Source of the DNA: an uncultured Alistipes sp. | GTDB taxonomy: Bacteria; Bacteroidota; Bacteroidia; Bacteroidales; Rikenellaceae | Assembly (NCBI GenBank): GCA_947367255.1 | Contig: CANBCZ010000006.1 | Location: 1 to 64,000 of the forward strand | Direction: 5' to 3' | Length of the DNA stretch: 64,000 bases | Part shown: one piece after another, positions 58,285 through 64,000 of the stretch | Numbering within the stretch: position 1 is the first letter of the stretch | Layout of the letters: every line of letters begins with the position of its first letter | Notes under the pieces: model-generated | The model's input: the letters and a program-made list of their open reading frames with translations, nothing else | The model's database searches: none | Told to the model about the DNA's origin: nothing | Position numbers and translations under genes: made by a program

Positions 58285-58382
58285 GGGTAAGCTCCTTATA
58301 TCGCACCGCTACAACCGCATACCCTTGCTCAATTCCTTGCCTGGGGGAGTTCTGCAGGAGCTGGTCGTATAAGACTTACCCG
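58285..58382 (-). ncRNA. ffs: Small signal recognition particle RNA (4.5S type)
   Basis: A minus-strand hairpin RNA of about 98 nt. The ends pair (GGGTAAG with CTTACCC, then TTATA with TATAA). The conserved SRP domain reads CCAGG-CAA-GGAA-TTG-AGCAAGG: the GGAA tetraloop, flanking CAA/TTG pairs replacing the UCC/GGA pairs of E. coli, and the CAGG/AGCA symmetric loop. It partners with Ffh to target membrane proteins. A -7 element (58387-58394) precedes it and T6 follows its 3' end. Confidence 0.93.
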
Positions 58383-58386
58383 GGCA

Positions 58387-58418
58387 CAAAAGTAGAACAT
58401 TTTTTGTATCTTTGCAAA
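58387..58418 (-). promoter_or_regulatory. Promoter of the SRP RNA gene
   Basis: Minus strand TTTG (58415-58418), a 20-bp spacer and TACTTTTG (58387-58394). It interlocks with the divergent mltG promoter. Confidence 0.7.
58407..58414 (+). promoter_or_regulatory. -7 element of mltG
   Basis: TATCTTTG 15 bp before ATG 58430. It directly abuts the -33 box of the divergent SRP RNA promoter. Confidence 0.65.
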
Positions 58419-58429
58419 AAATTTGGGCT

Positions 58430-59458
58430 ATGAATAGTAAATTTATTAAAAAAATATTGGTTTGGAGCATCTTTTTCGGTGCTTTTATCGCTGCTGCTCT
58501 GATAGTTGGCTATAATTCCTTCTTTGGCAGCGCAATTCGTCAAAGCAAGCAGATTTTTGTCACAACAGAGACTACATACGAACAACTTGCTGCAGAGGTT
58601 AAGGCTGAACTCTCAAATCCGCTCAAGGTGCGTGCCTTTGATTTTTATGCGTCGCACCTCAATCTGCAAAATCGTCTAAAGGCGGGTCACTATACATTGG
58701 GCGAGGGGATGAGTGTTATCTCTATTGTCCGTATGTTCGCTCTCGGCGAGCAGACTCCGGTAACGCTTGTTGTTGGCGAGGCTCGCACCCTGCCACAGCT
58801 TGCAGGTAAACTATCAAAGCAGATTATGGCGGACTCTGTGTCATTGCTCTCTGCTATGCAGAACAAGCAGGTACGCGCAGAGCTCGGGTATAAACGCGAC
58901 TCGCTTATTGCGATGTTTGTGCCAAATAGTTATCAGGTCTATTGGACCGTTACGCCCGAGAAACTGCTGGAGCGAATGAAGCGCGAATCGGACGCCTTCT
59001 GGAATGAGAACCGTATGGCTAAATTGGCGCGCACAAAGCTGACAAAGTATCAGGTGATGACCCTCGCGTCAATTGTCTATGAGGAGACTAAAAATAGGGG
59101 AGAGATGCCTAAAATTGCGGGCGTATATATCAACCGCTTGCGTAAAGGTATGCCGCTGCAGGCGTGCCCGACCGTAAAGTATGCCATCGGCGACTTCTCG
59201 CTGACCCGCATACTCTTTAAGCACCTGCGCTATGACTCTCCGTTCAACACCTACCGCAATGCGGGTCTGCCACCTGCTCCGATATGTATCCCGAGCATTG
59301 CAGCAATTGATGCGGTGCTGAACTACGAGAAGAGTGACTACCTCTACTTCTGCGCAAAACCTGAGTTCGACGGCACTCATAACTTCGCCCGCACCCTTAG
59401 CGAACACAACGCCAACTCCCGCAAGTATAATGAGGCTCTGAAACGACTGAAGAAGTAA
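58430..59458 (+). CDS. mltG: Endolytic murein transglycosylase
   Basis: Inner-membrane enzyme of 342 residues that cleaves nascent peptidoglycan strands, probably terminating their growth. One N-terminal membrane helix (about 8-30) is followed by a LysM-like region and the YceG/MltG catalytic domain (about 150-340): ASIVYEETKNRGEMPKIAGV with the catalytic Glu, YINRLRKGMPLQACPTVKYA, SPFNTYRNAGLPPAPICIPS, and a late YLYFCAKPEFDGTHNFARTL. ATG 58430 is chosen because the -7 element lies just upstream. Monocistronic. Confidence 0.96.
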   Translation: MNSKFIKKILVWSIFFGAFIAAALIVGYNSFFGSAIRQSKQIFVTTETTYEQLAAEVKAELSNPLKVRAFDFYASHLNLQNRLKAGHYTLGEGMSVISIVRMFALGEQTPVTLVVGEARTLPQLAGKLSKQIMADSVSLLSAMQNKQVRAELGYKRDSLIAMFVPNSYQVYWTVTPEKLLERMKRESDAFWNENRMAKLARTKLTKYQVMTLASIVYEETKNRGEMPKIAGVYINRLRKGMPLQACPTVKYAIGDFSLTRILFKHLRYDSPFNTYRNAGLPPAPICIPSIAAIDAVLNYEKSDYLYFCAKPEFDGTHNFARTLSEHNANSRKYNEALKRLKK

Positions 59459-59482
59459 AGACTGATAAAATAATGCTCCCCG

Positions 59483-59513
59483 AAAGTTCCCTCTTTTGGG
59501 GACTTTTTTATTT
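59483..59513 (+). terminator. Rho-independent terminator of mltG
   Basis: AGTTCCC pairs with GGGGACT (one wobble), followed by TTTTTTA. Confidence 0.7.
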
Positions 59514-59517
59514 ACTA

Positions 59518-59548
59518 TTGTCCGTTTCGTAAATTTATTTTAACTTTG
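59518..59548 (+). promoter_or_regulatory. Bacteroidetes-type promoter
   Basis: TTG (59518-59520), a 20-bp spacer and TAACTTTG (59541-59548) lie 32 bp before the ATG at 59581. Confidence 0.65.
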
Positions 59549-59580
59549 TGTAATTCAATATTTTTAACAATATTACTACT

Positions 59581-60747
59581 ATGGGATTATTTGATTATTT
59601 GGCATCGGAAGAATATGCTGTGCAACAGGCGGAAGGTTATGTAAGACAAGCTGAAGAAATGCTTGCAAATCGAAAAGCGACTCGTGAACAAGCAAAACGA
59701 AATGGCAATTACAAAAATAGTGCAAAAAGTTACAGTTCTAATGGTAAAACTGGAAATGGCTATGATTGCAACGTTTGGGCTGCTGAGGATCTTTTAAGAC
59801 AGAGAAAAAAGGAGTTAGCAGACGCGAAACTGAGATTGAAAGAGGCAAAAAAGAGAAGACAAGCTGAAGCAAAGGAGGCAAAGGCGTCGTCTAAGTCGTC
59901 TACTTCTTCTGCTAAATCTTCGTCTTCTGCTAAATCGACGTCAAAATCATCAACGTCGTCAAGTTCGTCATCATATTCTTCTTCGAGTTACTCATCATCT
60001 TCTTCTAGCTATAATGATAGCAGCAGTAGCAGTAAAGGAGCATTATTCTCAAGTATAATCAATAATGGTTTAGATGCGGTTCAGGCTCTTCTTGAAGAGG
60101 AGAAAAAGGAGATGATGATAAAAAAAGAGGTGCAGGACTATACAGATGCCCTCTCTAGAAAATATCCAATCCAAGATGTAACAGATACCAACTCTATAAT
60201 ATTAGTTAAGTGGGTGCAAGAATTAGGTGAAGAGTCTTCACGCTTAGCAAAAGAGTGCGAAAAGTATGATGTTGATGAAACAAAATATGAGATTGCAGAA
60301 GAATGCAAGGAGTTTGTAGATAATCTAATCGATAAAGGATGTAACAAATTCTCAGATTTGCAATCTGAACAATATATTAAATCTATCAAAAGGAGATATC
60401 CTATTGATAATGCATCAGATTCAGACTTGGTTAAATGGTTGCCTGGTTTGTTGGCAGAGATAAGAGAACAGGATAAAGAGTGTAAGGATAATAAGGGAGA
60501 CAGCATTATGTACTCATTCTACTCTAAAAGTAAGCAAGGGGTACAAACTATTGCCACTAATGCGTGCGTGCGCCTCAAGGAATTGAATAGCTCGTTATAT
60601 TACCAGTCAGAGACTCAAGAGTTGGTACGACAAATCAATCCTCGTCTTGAAAATGGAATTAAACGAGTGATTAGGTCTTTCCAAAAGTTAGCCAAGAATA
60701 TTGTTGAAAAGTTGCAAGGATTTACATCATCATTCAATAAGCGATAG
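59581..60747 (+). CDS. Unknown coiled-coil, Ser-rich linker, duplicated helical-domain protein
   Basis: An AT-rich, stand-alone gene for 388 residues, no signal peptide. Residues about 1-105 are helical and highly charged (EDLLRQRKKELADAKLRLKE), probably coiled coil. About 106-152 is a Ser-rich linker (runs of SSS with Lys, Ala, Tyr). The rest holds a duplicated module: YTDALSRKYPIQDVTDTN with LVKWVQELGEE (about 188-220) and YIKSIKRRYPIDNASDSD with LVKWLPGLLAE (about 266-300), each followed by a KEC-containing helix. The C-terminus is another helix (VIRSFQKLAKNIVEKL). No family recognised; cytoplasmic and possibly oligomeric (inference). Confidence 0.75.
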   Translation: MGLFDYLASEEYAVQQAEGYVRQAEEMLANRKATREQAKRNGNYKNSAKSYSSNGKTGNGYDCNVWAAEDLLRQRKKELADAKLRLKEAKKRRQAEAKEAKASSKSSTSSAKSSSSAKSTSKSSTSSSSSSYSSSSYSSSSSSYNDSSSSSKGALFSSIINNGLDAVQALLEEEKKEMMIKKEVQDYTDALSRKYPIQDVTDTNSIILVKWVQELGEESSRLAKECEKYDVDETKYEIAEECKEFVDNLIDKGCNKFSDLQSEQYIKSIKRRYPIDNASDSDLVKWLPGLLAEIREQDKECKDNKGDSIMYSFYSKSKQGVQTIATNACVRLKELNSSLYYQSETQELVRQINPRLENGIKRVIRSFQKLAKNIVEKLQGFTSSFNKR

Positions 60748-60770
60748 GTTGAAAATAACCTATTAACTAT

Positions 60771-60811
60771 AACAAATCCCCCAAAAGTCTTAAACTTTGG
60801 GGGATTTGTTA
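60771..60811. terminator. Bidirectional terminator
   Basis: AACAAATCCCCCAAAAGT pairs with ACTTTGGGGGATTTGTT (one base bulged), between convergent genes. Confidence 0.85.
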
Positions 60812-60829
60812 TTACTATAAAGCCTTAGT

Positions 60830-62119
60830 TTACTCCATATCGTCGTCCTTCAGAGTCTGAGGGAGGTCGATAGAGTCTTGTGGAGTATTTGCATCGATCC
60901 AAGACTCCCAATCAGCCAACTTATCACCATTAAGGGTGCTATAGTACTCTGGCAGGAAGTCGTCAAAACGGCAAGCGCTAATCTGGAAGGCTGCGCTCTG
61001 GTCGCCAGTTTTAGAGAAGTTGTAGCTGTGAGAGTAGATTGCGTAGATAGCAAGCACGCTACCAGTTGCGCCATTCTCTGGCACAGGCTTGCCTGCAAAG
61101 CGAGAGTAGCCGCTTGTGCGGGCTGTATAGAAGCCTGGGGTAGAGGCGTGAGTTGTGTTCAAAACCTCAGGATAGCAGAGTGCGATACTACCATAGAGGC
61201 AGATGTTGTTGATAGCATAAGCGAGCTTATACCAAGGCTTGCTAACAACATACTGAACAGCGCCATCCACAACAATACCGCTTGTGCAGAGCCAGCTAGG
61301 GTAGATATTGGTATTGCTACCGCTGGTAAGGGCTGCGTAGTCATCAGCAGTATTGTTGTTGCCGTCAGCTACACCACGATATGTAACCTGCAGGTTCTTA
61401 AAGCGGATAAGACGACCGAGGAAATCCTTATTATAGATACTCTTTGACTCGTTGTAGTTCTCTACTACGTAGATATCGTCAGTTGCGTTCTTACCCTCTG
61501 TAAGGGTGCAATCCTCGCCCTTGAAGACGAACTGTGCAACGCGGTTTGGAGAGACGATATTTGAGTTTGCATAGTACTTCTGGATGCCGTAAGCATTAAG
61601 GCTCTCGGTAGGGATGTCACCGAGTGAGAGCATCATACGGAAACTACCCAAATAGAGACCTGTAAGGCGAACATATACCCAGCAGCTCTCCTTAGTATCG
61701 AGATTGCAAGGGAACTCGGCAAAAAGACCGTTAGTGAGCTTGAGCTCGATAGCTGCAGTGCCATCGAAGATGTGGAGCGACTTGTAGATATTTCCCTGCT
61801 CGTCGTTGCTCACAACCTTACCCTTAATATAATAGTTACCTACGATATAGCGGTCGTTTGCAAGCTCGTAATCTGTACACTCTGCCTCGTCGAGCACAAA
61901 GCGCTTGTACTTGGTCTCGGCAAGAGAGTTGGTAGAGCCGGAGTTGTTCAGATCGAAGAACATAGCCTTCATCTGTGCAATAGTCAGATGCTCCATACCC
62001 TGTGCCTGCATAATCTCGTCTGTCATCACAGCAGGAGTGGTCGGAGTATCGAACTTCTCATAGCAGCCCACAAAGAGCAGGCTTATGAGTGCAATAGCGT
62101 ATATTTTGATAAATTTCAT
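60830..62119 (-). CDS. DUF5689 lipoprotein partner of a TonB receptor
   Basis: Surface or periplasmic lipoprotein of 429 residues, lipidated at Cys19 (LLFVGCYEKFD). A conserved N-terminal DUF5689 region begins around LTIAQMKAMF and includes the OB-fold-like YIVGNYYIKGKVVSNDEQGN, YKSLHIFDGTAAIELKL and WVYVRLTGLYLG. The middle and C-terminal parts are beta-rich (LIRFKNLQVTYRG, FQISACRFDDFLPEYYS). DUF5689 proteins typically follow a TonB-dependent receptor gene, as here (12 bp after it), and are thought to be accessory ligand-binding proteins. Ligand unknown. Confidence 0.87.
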   Translation of the reverse strand: MKFIKIYAIALISLLFVGCYEKFDTPTTPAVMTDEIMQAQGMEHLTIAQMKAMFFDLNNSGSTNSLAETKYKRFVLDEAECTDYELANDRYIVGNYYIKGKVVSNDEQGNIYKSLHIFDGTAAIELKLTNGLFAEFPCNLDTKESCWVYVRLTGLYLGSFRMMLSLGDIPTESLNAYGIQKYYANSNIVSPNRVAQFVFKGEDCTLTEGKNATDDIYVVENYNESKSIYNKDFLGRLIRFKNLQVTYRGVADGNNNTADDYAALTSGSNTNIYPSWLCTSGIVVDGAVQYVVSKPWYKLAYAINNICLYGSIALCYPEVLNTTHASTPGFYTARTSGYSRFAGKPVPENGATGSVLAIYAIYSHSYNFSKTGDQSAAFQISACRFDDFLPEYYSTLNGDKLADWESWIDANTPQDSIDLPQTLKDDDME

Positions 62120-62131
62120 AGTGTCAAAAGT

Positions 62132-64000
62132 TTAGAAACGGAAGTAAAGGTTAAGGAAGTAGTTTGTTCCCAACATATAGAAGTACTTTGAGTCAAAACG
62201 AGAGTAGTAAGACTCTGCAGGGTTTGAACCGGCTGCAGTACCATTCCAACCACGGGTGCGACGCATACGCATCTGCTCATAACCGCCTGTTCTGATGGTC
62301 TGGTTGTTGAGAATATTCTTCGCCTCCAAGCTAAATCCGAGCATATAGATACGCTTGATGTAGAAGTTCTTACCGATACTTGCACTCAGGGTGTAAGCGT
62401 TGCCGAGATACTCCTGCTCACGCATCTTGCCGATGTTTTGAAGAGCCCACACCTTAGCCTCATCTGTTGCATTCTCGTTTGAGAGTACATTTACATAAGA
62501 CTTAACGGCATTGTTTGTACGATATGCAGGGTTCATAGAGAGGTAGAGCTTGTCGTAGTAGTTGAAGTTTACAGATGCAAACCAGTTGTTTGAGCTACGA
62601 TAGTCAAGACCTACATTTACAGCCACCTGAGGTGTGCTCTCAACGAAGAAGTTCTTCCAGTTTACCTTGTCTACAAGTACCACCTCTGCGCTATTGTCGA
62701 TAATCTGCACGAAGTTAGGATTTGAGGTGTAACGATAGTCGCCATAGTTTACAGCGCCCTGGAATGAGATACCGCCCCAAATAGGTACATTAACAGCAAA
62801 CTCGACACCGGTATATCGCTTGTCGATGTTAGACATTGCGAAGTTGGTGAATGAAGACTGAGTATCGTCGTAGTATGAGATAACCTTTGCAAGGTCATTC
62901 ATCTTGGTAAAGTAACCCGACACACGAGCCTTGATGTATGGCAAATTGAGGTTGTAAGTGAGCTCGGCACTATAAATCTTCTCGGTAGTAAGTCCCGGAT
63001 TGTAGTGGTTACGGGTACGAGGAGAGACAAATGCCGATGCAAACTTCGGAGCGTCTGCAATAGCCGCCACATTGAGCGAGAGGTTATGAGCACCTGAGAA
63101 ACGGTACATAAATGCAGCCTTAGCCTTATATGTAAGGAAGTTAAGGTGCTCAGAGTCGCCAAATGAGTCGTTGCCGTTAGGGAACAGACCCTTGCGCCAC
63201 AGACCCTGACGCCACATAGAGCTAAAACCAATCTCGCCACCCAAGTTCATATTGAAACCGCCGATGGTAAGACCATACTGAGCCCAAGCCTGAGCCTGAC
63301 GAAGATGTGCGTAGTAGTCGTAGTTATACTTATCACCCTCCTTTACTACGCGAGCGTGTCCGTGCTCGTTGTAGTAGTCTACATCGTTCTGATAAGCGAG
63401 TGCGTCGCTACCTTTGTCGCGCTCTGCAAACTTGTCGATATCGAGCCAGTATGTACCACCGAGAAGATCCTTGACGGTGCTGTAGTACTCTGTGCGGTTT
63501 ACACGAGCATTAAGACCTGCCACAAGTCGGTGATTTGCATTAAACTGGAACGATGCGTTAGCTGCAAAGTTATAGTCCAACTGGTCGGTGTGACGCTCCT
63601 CGATCATATAGTTCGAACGGAAGCCCTGTGCATACTCGGCAGTAGTAGGGTCCTCGCGGCGATTGAGGTTGTACATACGGTCAAAATCGATATAGCCGTT
63701 CCAAACCTGAATAGCATTGAGCGCACCGCTGACATAGTTCTCAATCTGAGTATCCGATGTTGCATCAAAGATACCCGGAATCTCCGGAGTAATCTGGCTC
63801 AGGTAGTTTGACGGCAGATAGCGGTAGTAGTCCGGACGCGGATCGGCACCATCCTTCCAAGTGAGGGCAGAGTAACCGTTAAATCCGAAGCGGAGTGATG
63901 TAGCAACATTCAGACGAATCTTATCGTTAATGTCGTAGGTATAGTTGAGCATAGCGATAGGCTCATGAGTACGACGAACACGAGTGTTGCGCATCTTACC
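62132..64000 (-). CDS. TonB-dependent receptor, C-terminal part (cut by window end)
   Basis: Barrel portion of a TonB-dependent outer-membrane receptor; the signal peptide, CarboxypepD_reg-like domain and plug lie beyond 64000. About 620 residues are visible. Typical barrel segments include NYTYDINDKIRLNVATSLRF, FSGAHNLSLNVAAIADAP, YSAELTYNLNLPYIKARVSG, YTGVEFAVNVPIWGG and the terminal MLGTNYFLNLYFRF with C-terminal Phe. The late GYEQMRMRRTRGWN resembles DUF5689-partner receptors rather than SusC. The DUF5689 lipoprotein gene follows after 12 bp. Confidence 0.92.
   Translation of the reverse strand, partial: GKMRNTRVRRTHEPIAMLNYTYDINDKIRLNVATSLRFGFNGYSALTWKDGADPRPDYYRYLPSNYLSQITPEIPGIFDATSDTQIENYVSGALNAIQVWNGYIDFDRMYNLNRREDPTTAEYAQGFRSNYMIEERHTDQLDYNFAANASFQFNANHRLVAGLNARVNRTEYYSTVKDLLGGTYWLDIDKFAERDKGSDALAYQNDVDYYNEHGHARVVKEGDKYNYDYYAHLRQAQAWAQYGLTIGGFNMNLGGEIGFSSMWRQGLWRKGLFPNGNDSFGDSEHLNFLTYKAKAAFMYRFSGAHNLSLNVAAIADAPKFASAFVSPRTRNHYNPGLTTEKIYSAELTYNLNLPYIKARVSGYFTKMNDLAKVISYYDDTQSSFTNFAMSNIDKRYTGVEFAVNVPIWGGISFQGAVNYGDYRYTSNPNFVQIIDNSAEVVLVDKVNWKNFFVESTPQVAVNVGLDYRSSNNWFASVNFNYYDKLYLSMNPAYRTNNAVKSYVNVLSNENATDEAKVWALQNIGKMREQEYLGNAYTLSASIGKNFYIKRIYMLGFSLEAKNILNNQTIRTGGYEQMRMRRTRGWNGTAAGSNPAESYYSRFDSKYFYMLGTNYFLNLYFRF

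Overview
The window is bacterial and clearly Bacteroidota, order Bacteroidales. It carries SusC/SusD pairs with an ECF sigma/FecR regulator, BACON, DUF4988, DUF5606, DUF5689, DUF4199 and DUF4293 families. BspA-type leucine-rich lipoproteins and a split pyruvate-carboxylase-type biotin protein are also present, and TAnnTTTG -7 promoter elements lie upstream of many genes. The family (Rikenellaceae-like or other) cannot be fixed from sequence alone. Most of the window is ordinary chromosome of moderate GC. More AT-rich accessory stretches lie near 16.5-19.2, 45.1-48.6 and 59.5-60.8 kb.

Layout. 0-4.6 kb: a lipoprotein, a small conserved protein, MscS, DUF5606 and a polyol-type MFS permease. 4.7-14.9 kb (minus): a sigma/anti-sigma-controlled SusC-SusD locus with a BACON lipoprotein and a helveticin J/TagC-like propeller lipoprotein, but no glycoside hydrolase. 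15.0-16.5 kb: a structured GC-rich block, tRNA-Ser(GGA), an EamA exporter and a fossil of a DUF4293 gene. 16.5-19.5 kb (minus): lipocalin-like lipoprotein, HEPN-motif protein and a DUF4988/collagen-like/LRR lipoprotein behind a structured leader. 19.6-31.8 kb: panB, ribokinase with a permease, CDF transporter, GH3-LRR-antiporter operon, biotin protein with two biotinyl domains, MscL, DedA. 31.8-36.0 kb: argS, obg, DUF486, SDR. 36.0-41.3 kb (minus): a compact Wzx/Wzy surface-polysaccharide operon. 41.4-45.0 kb (minus): a PLP aminotransferase and a TPP-riboswitch-controlled TonB receptor. 45.1-48.6 kb (minus): unknown protein plus a six-BACON LRR lipoprotein behind the same structured leader. 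48.7-50.5 kb: YidE/AspT-type transporter followed by a fossil LRR 3' end. 50.6-56.0 kb (minus): porin-potABCD operon. 56.1-59.5 kb: DUF4199, GT2, DUF4293, SRP RNA (minus), MltG. 59.6-64 kb: a Ser-rich unknown protein, then a DUF5689 lipoprotein with its TonB receptor (cut by the window end).

Three observations look most worth following. (1) Two unlinked LRR lipoprotein genes share a 5' leader containing a hairpin whose three helices differ in sequence but keep pairing (19242-19313 and 48429-48505). Each lipoprotein gene is followed within about 25 nt by a different small cytoplasmic protein gene. (2) A dispersed palindromic element of about 120-130 bp occurs in four full copies, all starting 0-3 nt after a stop codon, plus partial copies. 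Its arms differ between copies but keep pairing. (3) Two gene-end fossils lie just after unrelated stop codons and are followed by terminators. Together with (2) this suggests repeated remodelling of gene 3' ends.
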